From: Treponema phagedenis
GTDB lineage: Bacteria; Spirochaetota; Spirochaetia; Treponematales; Treponemataceae
Assembly (NCBI RefSeq): GCF_008153345.1
Contig: NZ_CP042818.1
Span: 1 to 64,000 of the forward strand
Direction: 5' to 3'
DNA: 64,000 nt
The notes beneath the pieces were generated by a model, which saw nothing but the letters and a program-made list of their open reading frames with translations, was not told the DNA's origin and did no database searches. Every line of letters begins with the position of its first letter. Position 1 is the first letter of the stretch. Positions 35,601 to 42,476 of this stretch are shown one piece after another. A program made the position numbers and the translations under genes.

Positions 35601-37481
35601 CTATGATGTTAGTATTTGTAAATCATCCGCATCAAAATAATTTTGATACTTTCCCTTTTTAGGTTCAGTTTCTTTTTCTTCTTTTTCAGGCTCTTCAAGC
35701 TGCGGAATGTAAGAATCGATTTGCGGCGTTTCAATGCCGGTTGCTTCCATCGCAATTTCAAGCATGTTTTTAGGTTTAAACGAAAGCCGCTCAAGCGGAT
35801 TGTCTTTTACAAAAGCGCGCACCTTTTTGCGCACCGATTGCACAAACTCCATGTCCGCTTCTGTATTGCCTGTTTCAATAAACATGCCCGCATACGCCCG
35901 GCATAAAACCTTGCCCTTTGAATCGCAGACGAGCACTTCATTTTTATTGGTGAGATTTAACCGCGCTATTACTTGTTGCCCCGTTAAGCCCCGCAGCTCC
36001 TCAGCCCAATATTCGGTGCTGCCAATTCGAATGCCGTTTCTCGAAACGGTGCGCACCTCCGCCTTCGTGAGCGCAAGCTCTACCGTTTCCATATCGGGGG
36101 CGCGCAAGTTCTCAGGTAAGTTTTCTAAAAAAGCCTGCTCAGGCGTTAGCCCTTTTCGCCCCTTTGCATTGCTAACCCATTCGGTATTGTACCAATGCAC
36201 CCAGTGGACGAATTCGTTTACAACATCAGCCCATTCGCTTACATCATCCCGCTTTGCCTTGCCGTTTATTGCTCTCCAAAAAAGCCGCTGTTCGTCAACT
36301 CTGGCGCTCGTATTGCTGCCGATATAGTTCCCGGTATTCTTTGAGTAATACTCTTCGAGTACCCCGTAGAACCGCTCTTGAACGCCTTTCGATTGCCCAT
36401 GGAACGGCGTTGCATAAATTAATTTACTGCCGCAGGTTACAATTGCTCCGGTGATAAGCACTTCCTCTTCTCGCTCAACTCCGGCCGCATCAAAGACTTT
36501 CATGCGCGCACTCTGACCCTTGATTACTTTACCCTTGTAGTCCTTGCCGTTGTCGACGTGCACAACTAAAGGAATTCCGAAGCGCACAATCATCATGTAG
36601 TACGCGGCGAGAATTGTTTGACTTGAAGGGTTTGTGTTCACGCACCAACCTAAAACCGCCCCGCTTCGCATATCAATAAAAGTACTTACCCATGGCCGCA
36701 CTAGCTTTCCCTTGTACTTAACCACGCGATCTAATATATGGTGATCCCCCTGCACATGCTCCATGCTTTTGTATAGCGGTTTGTTTCGCTCAATGTACGG
36801 CAGGTGCCGCGCTTCAAAGAAAGTTTCGCCTTTGCGGTACCGGTCAACTTGTGCAGGCGGTAAACTTTTTAAATACCGATAACAAACCTGATACGTTGCC
36901 GTTGTATCCGGCAAGTTTGCTTTAAGTGCAAGGAAGCAGTGATTAATGCTTCGTCTGTTAATGTCTAAATAAAAATGTTTGAGTACATCTTTTTCTTCGT
37001 CGGTTAAACTTGCCCCGCTGCCTCCGCGGCTATTGCCGGAAGAGTATAGCGGGGTTATTCCTGAAATCCCGCTTTGCGTAAACTCACTTAACCAGCGGTA
37101 AAAGGTGCGCTCGCTTAAATGCTTGCCGTATGCCTCTTTTAATGCAAGGGAAATTTCCCCTGCATTAAACGCCTTACAAAACTCCTTCGCCGAAAGCTCG
37201 GCGGTGTTGTATGCGTTTATGATTGACATTCTAAGCTTTGCAACATCTCGCTCCGATTCGGTAACTTGTGTAAATAACTGCCCCGATTCGCTTTGCGTTT
37301 TTGTTGCTACCTCTCGGGCAGAAAGAACGGCAAGCTGCACATCTTCGCTCATGCTTTCGGTTATCCAAAACTTGCCGCCCTGCCTTTTAACGTACTGCCA
37401 TTTTTCCCGCCCCGCTTTTTCTAATAACGCTTTGCGGCTTATGCTTAAAATATCCGCCATATCTTTTGTTGATACTTTCAT
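35601..37481 (-). CDS. Mu A-like transposase
   Basis: 626 residues. An N-terminal Mu-type winged helix (about 1-55), a helical end-binding region, an RNase H-fold core with D in MEHVQGDHHILD, D in VVHVDNGKDYKG and E in KGVQERFYGVLEEYY (DDE triad intact), a beta-barrel domain and a short C-terminal tail likely to contact B and ClpX. It catalyses replicative transposition. Overlaps the ner-like gene by 4 nt. Confidence 0.95.
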   Translation of the reverse strand: MKVSTKDMADILSISRKALLEKAGREKWQYVKRQGGKFWITESMSEDVQLAVLSAREVATKTQSESGQLFTQVTESERDVAKLRMSIINAYNTAELSAKEFCKAFNAGEISLALKEAYGKHLSERTFYRWLSEFTQSGISGITPLYSSGNSRGGSGASLTDEEKDVLKHFYLDINRRSINHCFLALKANLPDTTATYQVCYRYLKSLPPAQVDRYRKGETFFEARHLPYIERNKPLYKSMEHVQGDHHILDRVVKYKGKLVRPWVSTFIDMRSGAVLGWCVNTNPSSQTILAAYYMMIVRFGIPLVVHVDNGKDYKGKVIKGQSARMKVFDAAGVEREEEVLITGAIVTCGSKLIYATPFHGQSKGVQERFYGVLEEYYSKNTGNYIGSNTSARVDEQRLFWRAINGKAKRDDVSEWADVVNEFVHWVHWYNTEWVSNAKGRKGLTPEQAFLENLPENLRAPDMETVELALTKAEVRTVSRNGIRIGSTEYWAEELRGLTGQQVIARLNLTNKNEVLVCDSKGKVLCRAYAGMFIETGNTEADMEFVQSVRKKVRAFVKDNPLERLSFKPKNMLEIAMEATGIETPQIDSYIPQLEEPEKEEKETEPKKGKYQNYFDADDLQILTS

Positions 37482-37819
37482 GCAACACGCCCCCCGTTAC
37501 TTTCAATTTGTTTTTTGTTCATCTTTGCAAGTTCTAAAGGAGTACGTACAGTAAAGAGTTCGGCGGCGGGCCTTTTTAAAAAGGCTGCAATACGAGTTTC
37601 TGCCTTTCTACTTAAGCGGGTACCGTTGATTATTTCCGATAGGCTTGTATAATTCATTTTTAACCGTTTCGCTAATTCGGAAACGCTTCGAATACCCGCG
37701 TCAAACATAGCCCGCTCTACCTTTTGTTTACGCTCAAGGTCAAAGGGGTACGGTCTACTTGTTACCGCGTATTTTTCCAAAATTAAAAAATCATCAAGAG
37801 GTACAGTGCTGTTGTCCAT
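37478..37819 (-). CDS. Ner/Cro-like helix-turn-helix regulator
   Basis: 113 residues with one HTH (VSELAKRLKMNYTSLSEIIN, about 47-66). First gene directly before the transposase, as Ner is in Mu, where it shuts down early transcription and repressor synthesis. GGAGG precedes the ATG. Its mRNA leader carries the tRNA-like element at 37871-37914 and a start-stop ATG-TAA. Confidence 0.78.
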   Translation of the reverse strand: MDNSTVPLDDFLILEKYAVTSRPYPFDLERKQKVERAMFDAGIRSVSELAKRLKMNYTSLSEIINGTRLSRKAETRIAAFLKRPAAELFTVRTPLELAKMNKKQIESNGGRVA

Positions 37820-37831
37820 AGTGATTCCTCC

Positions 37832-37837
37832 TTACAT
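37832..37837 (-). promoter_or_regulatory. Start-stop mini-ORF (ATG TAA) in the ner leader
   Basis: On the minus strand ACGGAGG precedes ATG TAA, and the TAA is followed at once by the GGAGG of ner. The same ACGGAGGAA...AACATG segment in the second leader (39603) is the true start of a gene, so this start-stop looks like a relic or a translational control element. Confidence 0.5.
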
Positions 37838-37870
37838 GTTGTTTTCCTCCGTTAGGTGAAGTTTCCCAAA

Positions 37871-37914
37871 GCCCCGCTTCCGGAGTTGAACCGGAATAAA
37901 AACCCTTGCGGGGC
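37871..37914 (-). ncRNA. tRNA-like minihelix leader element, copy A
   Basis: 44 nt. On the minus strand a 7-bp outer stem GCCCCGC/GCGGGGC encloses an 11-nt linker AAGGGTTTTTA and a 6-bp arm TTCCGG/CCGGAA closing the loop TTCAACT, which obeys the tRNA T-loop consensus. No D or anticodon arm and no CCA. Differs from copy B at one loop base. It lies 34 nt before a start-stop and 52 nt before ner. A further hairpin ACCTTCG/CGAAGGT lies at about 37916-37940. Confidence 0.6.
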
Positions 37915-37959
37915 AACCTTCGGGCGCAAGGCTCGAAGGTATAAAACCATCTTAAAATT

Positions 37960-37968
37960 TGCTATAAT
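37960..37968 (+). promoter_or_regulatory. Extended -10 promoter of the membrane-protein moron
   Basis: TGCTATAAT, a perfect extended -10 element, 46 nt before the ATG at 38015. Points rightward, opposite to the early operon it interrupts. Confidence 0.6.
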
Positions 37969-38014
37969 TAATTCGCCAAAAAAAACTATAAAAATTTTAG
38001 GAGTGGTGTTTTTT

Positions 38015-38602
38015 ATGAGTAATGAGTTAGCAATAATTATTGCAGCAGGTATAACCGTAGGCGGAAGTGTGTTAATATTTGCTCTTAATTCTTTGTTTAA
38101 CTTTTTCGCAAACGCTCGGGCTCGCAAGGAACGATTGTTTTATGAAGTATTCCCAAAACGAATCGAGTTTTATCACGAGCTTTCTGCTGCAATGGTCAAG
38201 TTCATTTATGAGTACCCGGATTTGGATTTCTGTTCGCTTATCGCTTTTGATAAATTCATCGAGGAACTCAGCGTACAACTCGTCGATTTTCTCAACCGGG
38301 GTGTACTCATTGCAAGTAAAGATGTGTGTAAATATATCGCCGATCTCCATCGTATCGTTTCGGCGACTAAAATTATTAATAACGCATTGTTGCTCGGAAA
38401 GGATTCCGGCAACTCCGATAATACCGCCGAAAAGCTCAAAAAAAGCCTCCTCACTCTTAGCCAGCCGCATTATCAAAATATTCTTGCACAAATACGAATT
38501 GAGACAGGCCAGGAAATCGTAGACAATTATTGTTTTAATCTTAACAAAAAAGATATAAAGCGGCTCAGAAAGTTGTATAAGAAGATGGAACAAAATCAGT
38601 AA
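38015..38602 (+). CDS. Membrane-anchored phage moron protein, unknown
   Basis: About 195 residues from the ATG at 38015 with TAGGAG upstream; an earlier in-frame ATG at 37856 would read through the leader element and is rejected. One N-terminal membrane segment (LAIIIAAGITVGGSVLIFAL), then a helical cytoplasmic domain. Own promoter, opposite strand to flanking genes. The lone membrane anchor with a helical body recalls superinfection-exclusion or abortive-infection proteins, but no family is recognised. Confidence 0.7.
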   Translation: MSNELAIIIAAGITVGGSVLIFALNSLFNFFANARARKERLFYEVFPKRIEFYHELSAAMVKFIYEYPDLDFCSLIAFDKFIEELSVQLVDFLNRGVLIASKDVCKYIADLHRIVSATKIINNALLLGKDSGNSDNTAEKLKKSLLTLSQPHYQNILAQIRIETGQEIVDNYCFNLNKKDIKRLRKLYKKMEQNQ

Positions 38603-38678
38603 ATTGTTTGCAATTAAAATAATCGCAAGAAAAAAATAAATATTCATTTTTTATTTTCTCCTAACATTCCTCCGTATA

Positions 38679-38703
38679 CCCCGCCGCATCCACTGCGGCG
38701 GGG
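38679..38703. terminator. Bidirectional terminator between convergent accessory genes
   Basis: Perfect 10-bp GC-rich stem CCCCGCCGCA / TGCGGCGGGG with a 5-nt loop, between the rightward membrane protein and the leftward paralog pair. Confidence 0.75.
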
Positions 38704-38710
38704 ATTGTGC

Positions 38711-39151
38711 TTACATCAAAGTTTCCTCAATGAGTTTTTTAAACCTCAATAAATCATCATCCGATAGCGTTTCAGTTCCTCGCTTAATTTGCTCAAAATT
38801 ACTGCAATCGCTTAAGTTGCAAGTTGAGGTGATTCCCTTCCCTGTTTGTTTTTTAGAAAAGATATTTGCGCCGTATTCTAATCCGCCATTTAAAAACTTA
38901 GTTATTAATTCAAGAGATATTGAAAGTCCGTCTTCTTTTTTTTGTAAGGGAATACTTAAATATTCCTTTGTTTTTCCCACGGCTTCTTCAAAAGAATTGC
39001 TGTAAAAATACTCTCCCATAAGTCCGTGATTACTCGTAAAACCAAGGTACTCCGTTTTAAAAATATATCCGCCATGTTCTTTGATAATCGCATCCAATCC
39101 CGACTCATCATTTGCCACGATTAAATCGTCAATCTTTTTTGTTAAATCCAT
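38711..39151 (-). CDS. Accessory phage protein, paralog 1 of a tandem pair
   Basis: About 146 residues from the ATG at 39151 (MDLTKKIDDL), 7 nt after AGGAGG. It shares the layout of the neighbouring gene product at 39163-39603: MDLTK-IDDL start, GGYIF near 28, FxE(A/S) with KTKxY near 60 and a DLxxFKxxIEExLM end. Diverged tandem duplicates. Function unknown; a host-interaction or immunity role is only a guess. Confidence 0.68.
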   Translation of the reverse strand: MDLTKKIDDLIVANDESGLDAIIKEHGGYIFKTEYLGFTSNHGLMGEYFYSNSFEEAVGKTKEYLSIPLQKKEDGLSISLELITKFLNGGLEYGANIFSKKQTGKGITSTCNLSDCSNFEQIKRGTETLSDDDLLRFKKLIEETLM

Positions 39152-39162
39152 TTTCATTCCTC

Positions 39163-39603
39163 CTACATCAACTCTTCCTCAATGCGGTTTTTAAAATCCC
39201 ACAAATCATATTCTGGCAATGTTTTAATTTTTTCTTTAATACTTCTAACAGTGTAGGGAATGGTAAGCTCATTGCTTTTTTTAACCGCTTCTTTTGTTTG
39301 TTCCTGCAAAAAAACAATACTGCCGGAATACAGTCCGTTCGGTGAGATGTCGCTTATTAAGCGAAGGTATACGGAACATTGTTTTTCATCTTGTTCAAAA
39401 GGATAGCCGCAATATGTTTTTGTAATTTTCAGTGATTCATCAAAATCGTTGGTTAAGATATTTATGTATCTTGTTGTTGTACTATCGTCCTTTGCTATGA
39501 AATCTATGCTGAAAATATATCCGCCACATTTGGCAATAAGTTTTTGAAGCTTCGACTTAGACTTTTTACGAACCAAGTCGTCAATAATTTTAGTTAAATC
39601 CAT
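39163..39603 (-). CDS. Accessory phage protein, paralog 2 of a tandem pair
   Basis: 146 residues, start ATG preceded by AGGAA. Paralog of the gene at 38711-39151 (same MDLTKIIDDL start, GGYIFSIDFI, and WDFKNRIEEELM end). Only 11 nt separate the two genes. The leader upstream carries tRNA-like element copy B, so the pair is probably transcribed from the early region. Confidence 0.68.
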   Translation of the reverse strand: MDLTKIIDDLVRKKSKSKLQKLIAKCGGYIFSIDFIAKDDSTTTRYINILTNDFDESLKITKTYCGYPFEQDEKQCSVYLRLISDISPNGLYSGSIVFLQEQTKEAVKKSNELTIPYTVRSIKEKIKTLPEYDLWDFKNRIEEELM

Positions 39604-39634
39604 GTTTATTCCTCCGTTCGGGAAGTATCCCGAT

Positions 39635-39678
39635 GCCCCGCTTCCGGATTTGAACCGGAATAAAAACCCTTGCGGGGC
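39635..39678 (-). ncRNA. tRNA-like minihelix leader element, copy B
   Basis: 44 nt, identical to copy A (37871-37914) but for one loop base. On the minus strand the arm is CCGG-TTCAAAT-CCGG, an exact canonical T-arm sequence, stacked on the 7-bp outer stem. A second hairpin CGGGA/TCCCG follows (about 39619-39633), then GGAGG and the paralog 2 ATG. On the plus strand a T-rich stretch follows, so a terminator role is an alternative. Confidence 0.6.
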
Positions 39679-39872
39679 TTTTGCCGTTTTTTTATGTTGG
39701 TAGGAAAGCAGTGCATCGGCATTGCCTGTTAAGGATAGTCATGGTGTACTTATCCTTTTTTCTTTCCTATCAGATTTTATTTTTTCCCTTACGCACTTGA
39801 ATAAAATAAAATCGCTTTTCAAAAACCAGTTTGACGTTTCAGAAGTCCTGCGCTTACTCCACGTCTTTATTT

Positions 39873-39900
39873 TTTCCGATTTTTTCGATATAATCGGAAA
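39873..39900. other. Inverted repeat beside operator O1
   Basis: TTTCCGAT and ATCGGAAA, 8-bp arms around 12 nt, abutting operator O1. Could be a weak terminator or an additional regulator site. Confidence 0.45.
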
Positions 39901-40006
39901 TGGCGAATATTTACGCCGTTTTGTTTAGTGTTGCTTTTATGATATGGCGAATATTTACGCCATTTCTTACAAGGCAACCGCTATAAAGTGGCGAATATTT
40001 ACGCCA
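39901..40006. promoter_or_regulatory. Triple operator O1-O3 at exact 44-bp spacing
   Basis: GGCGAATATTTACGCC, a near-palindrome, occurs three times: TGGCG starts at 39901, 39945 and 39989. Identical cores and 44-bp repeats place the sites on nearly the same helical face. They lie between the leftward early genes and the repressor gene, as cI-type operators do. Confidence 0.85.
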
Positions 40007-40020
40007 TGATTTTATAATAA

Positions 40021-40097
40021 CGGATATATCCTAAATTGTCAAGGGATATTTCCGAAAATTTATATAAATTTTAATATTTATAGGGGACAAATCCTAA
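40021..40097 (+). promoter_or_regulatory. Repressor promoter region with overlapping palindrome
   Basis: TTGTCA at 40036-40041 is a -35 candidate with TATA-rich -10 candidates at about 40060-40068. CGGATATATCC (40021-40031) and GGGATATTTCCG (40043-40054) form an inverted repeat over the -35. AGGGGAC lies before the ATG. The palindrome differs from O1-O3 and may serve autoregulation or Ner. Confidence 0.55.
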
Positions 40098-40967
40098 ATG
40101 AATGACTGGAAAAATAAAATTGCTATGATTTTACAACACTTTAATTGTACTAAGTCTGAACTTGAAGCAAAAACAGGGGTAAAAAACGGTTATATCCGAG
40201 ATATTGAGACAGGAAGAAATAAAAATCCTTCTAAGTTTATAAAAGGATTAGTGGATTATTACGGGATAAATCCTAATTGGATAATGGGCAATGATAGTAA
40301 TATGCTTCTTTCTGACATCGAAAACGCGGAAGAAAATCCTTTGTTGCGGGAATTTAATAATGCGGTAGAACAGACCATCGCTCCTAAATTCGCAGAACAA
40401 AACAAAAGGTTTGAAAAAATAGAAAATCGCCAACAAGCCATAGAAGAGGAGTTACAAAAGCTTATCCAATTATATTCTCCTGAAAACATGAAAAAGCCGG
40501 AGAATCCTCGTAAGTCAATTATTCGCACAATGGGTTCAACCGGTGAAGTGCACGAGCGGCTCGCTTATTACGGCGCGGACGGGGAAGAGGAAGAAACGGA
40601 AGATTTACCGCTTGCTGAAAACCTTGCGGCGGGCTTTCCAATAGAAGCTTTTGACAATTATGAAACCTACCCGGTACCGAAACGCTTTTTAAAAAAGAGG
40701 CATAAATATTGCGTGGCAAAAATTAAGGGTACCAGCATGACAGCGGCGGGAATTGCGGACGGCAGCCATGTATTATTAGAATACTGCAACAGCCCGGTAA
40801 ACGGTTCAATTATGGTCGTAAAATATGGAGAAAATACCACGTTAAAACGACTCCACCAAACAGATGAGGGAGAGTGGCAGCTTTTGTTTGAAGACGGCAG
40901 CGGGGCGATTATTCCGCTTAAAGATGGAAACTGGGAAGCAAAGGCTATGTTTATTACTGTTCTGTAA
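40098..40967 (+). CDS. Phage cI-type repressor with S24 autoprotease domain
   Basis: 289 residues. N-terminal HTH (about 12-60), a coiled-coil linker (about 90-130), and a C-terminal LexA/cI-like domain. The Ala-Gly cleavage bond is in NLAAGFP near 177, the nucleophilic serine in KGTSMTAAG near 213 and the lysine in TTLKRLH near 250. These predict RecA-stimulated self-cleavage and SOS induction, unlike the Mu c repressor. It faces away from the transposition genes and lies beside the triple operator. Confidence 0.92.
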   Translation: MNDWKNKIAMILQHFNCTKSELEAKTGVKNGYIRDIETGRNKNPSKFIKGLVDYYGINPNWIMGNDSNMLLSDIENAEENPLLREFNNAVEQTIAPKFAEQNKRFEKIENRQQAIEEELQKLIQLYSPENMKKPENPRKSIIRTMGSTGEVHERLAYYGADGEEEETEDLPLAENLAAGFPIEAFDNYETYPVPKRFLKKRHKYCVAKIKGTSMTAAGIADGSHVLLEYCNSPVNGSIMVVKYGENTTLKRLHQTDEGEWQLLFEDGSGAIIPLKDGNWEAKAMFITVL

Positions 40968-41083
40968 AAACGGCTTTTAACGCGCTTTAAACCGAAAAAG
41001 GCTAAAATGATAGCCTTAAATCTTTCGAACGTTTTTTAAACGGCATTACGCAGCTGTGGGCAGGGTTTAAGGGCGATGAGGGA

Positions 41084-41112
41084 TTGTAAATTCAGGAAAT
41101 TTGAGGTATAAT
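41084..41112 (+). promoter_or_regulatory. Sigma-70 promoter of the ImmA moron pair
   Basis: TTGTAA (41084-41089), 17-bp spacer, TATAAT (41107-41112), 36 nt before the ATG at 41149. Suggests expression in the lysogen. Confidence 0.72.
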
Positions 41113-41148
41113 TAGGTAGTGATAATAAACAATTCTTGGGGGCAAAGT

Positions 41149-41439
41149 ATGAGTAAGGAAAATATGGATCAACGTATAGTCGTATCATTACGCGAATCAA
41201 AGACTAAAGAAAAAATAGAAGATACTTTTAAAACATTTAACATTCAAGATATACAAGAAAAAACGGCTTATCTTGATGAAGCTATGTACAGTCCCGAAGT
41301 GTTTTATTCTTCCGGAGAAGAAAGAATAACGCCTGAGCATAAATATGAATTAGCTCTGCAAATGTTTTTAGAAGGCAGTTGGAAATTATATTCATACTAT
41401 GAAAAATTAGGGCTGGGTCAAGAAAATGTTCAAAATTGA
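41149..41439 (+). CDS. Small partner of the ImmA/IrrE protein, unknown
   Basis: About 96 residues from the ATG at 41149 after GGGGGC; an in-frame ATG at 41119 has no ribosome-binding site. Acidic and helical, no HTH recognised. It overlaps the ImmA/IrrE gene by 14 nt, so the two are coupled and probably act together, for instance as substrate or regulator of the protease. Confidence 0.65.
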   Translation: MSKENMDQRIVVSLRESKTKEKIEDTFKTFNIQDIQEKTAYLDEAMYSPEVFYSSGEERITPEHKYELALQMFLEGSWKLYSYYEKLGLGQENVQN

Positions 41440-41986
41440 TAATGAAAAAAAAGCCAGAATAGCAAAAGAATTTGATGTCAAAATTGAATCTGTAAATATT
41501 ATTGCGGATGAATATAAAAAAATTCAAGATGGTATGAAAGAACAATATTTAGCACATATAATACGTACGATGGAAATTCAATTGCAAGAATTAACAGAAA
41601 ACCCGATGTTTAAAATAATTATAAAACCATTACCATTGACTAAAGATAATCTTTCGGCTCGGGCGCAATACCAACGTGGTAAATTTTTCTTAATCGGCTA
41701 TTCTGAACGGTTAAACGATATACAGCTTAGGGTTTGCCTTGCACATGAATTGGGGCATTTATATTTGATAGAATATATAAACAGCATTGATAAAAACGCA
41801 AACCTTACAGAAAAAACAAACATGGAACCGTTGTCGACTGTTTTCGGTATTTTAGCAATACTGGATAAGAATGATTTTTATTCAACAATTAGCGACAAAC
41901 AATTATTGCATAAAACTTGGGAAGACGTGCTTGCCGATTTTAAGCAGCTCCAAAATCGCAATAACGGGATAGATAATATATCATAA
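41426..41986 (+). CDS. ImmA/IrrE-family metallopeptidase
   Basis: 186 residues with the zinc motif HELGH (LAHELGHLYLIEY, about 108-120) and a downstream glutamate in NMEPLS. ImmA of ICEBs1 and IrrE-type proteases cleave phage or element repressors. Here the partner is not the classical Xre repressor, and the phage already has a self-cleaving repressor. Could serve induction, immunity or a toxin-like role. Confidence 0.82.
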   Translation: MFKIDNEKKARIAKEFDVKIESVNIIADEYKKIQDGMKEQYLAHIIRTMEIQLQELTENPMFKIIIKPLPLTKDNLSARAQYQRGKFFLIGYSERLNDIQLRVCLAHELGHLYLIEYINSIDKNANLTEKTNMEPLSTVFGILAILDKNDFYSTISDKQLLHKTWEDVLADFKQLQNRNNGIDNIS

Positions 41987-42004
41987 GTCTAAATTTTAAT
42001 CATC

Positions 42005-42042
42005 AAAAAAAAGCTCCGGCAAAATGCGCGGGGCTTTTTTAT
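42005..42042. terminator. Terminator between ImmA and DUF4325 genes
   Basis: AAAAAGCTCCG and CGGGGCTTTTTT pair (with a G-T), followed by T-rich sequence; serves the two convergent genes. Confidence 0.65.
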
Positions 42043-42356
42043 TTTTCTTTTATCAAGCGCAAAAGCTCTTTTTTTATTTCAGGAAGAATATTTTTAAATC
42101 GAATTTTCCTCACCTCTTTTTGAAACCCGCGCCGGATTGCTCCTCCAAAACTTTCTTCCAAAAATCCCGGAGTAAAAACAATTGTGCCGGCAAAGTCAAC
42201 ACACAACTGGCACGCGGTTTTATTTTTTTTTAAAAACGGTATTAAAAAATTATTTCTGAATTCTTCTCCGGAGTCAGGACTTATGTGAATAAATCTTCCT
42301 CCTTGAAATTTATAGCCGCTGCCGCATTCCGCTACTTTTAATGTTGCTTCCTTCAA
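42039..42356 (-). CDS. STAS-like domain protein (DUF4325)
   Basis: About 105 residues from a TTG at 42356 with GAGGTGAG upstream; the longer GTG start at 42380 would lie before the predicted transcript start. CVDFAGTIVFTPGFLEESFGG is the DUF4325 core. A TATAAT box (42381-42386) with TTGAGT 16 bp further is its own promoter. Opposite in strand to the late genes, so a moron. DUF4325 proteins are STAS-like and usually unassigned; partner unknown. Confidence 0.75.
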   Translation of the reverse strand: MKEATLKVAECGSGYKFQGGRFIHISPDSGEEFRNNFLIPFLKKNKTACQLCVDFAGTIVFTPGFLEESFGGAIRRGFQKEVRKIRFKNILPEIKKELLRLIKEK

Positions 42357-42476
42357 TTTTCTCACCTCTTTTTTTTTCACATTATACCTTAAAAAATAAA
42401 AAACTCAACTAAAAAAAATTACATTCAATGTATCTCCTCTCCGATTTTCGCATTTAAAACGCGGTATCATCAAGCT

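Noticed and set aside
35734-36327. 197-codon plus-strand ORF inside the transposase gene
   Set aside because: Antisense to the Mu A-like transposase; codon pattern follows the real gene.
37871-37914. Complete tRNA gene
   Set aside because: Only acceptor-like stem and T-arm are present; no anticodon arm, D arm or CCA.
37856-38014. N-terminal extension of the membrane-protein gene
   Set aside because: It would translate the tRNA-like leader element and promoter; the ATG at 38015 has a ribosome-binding site and begins the membrane segment.
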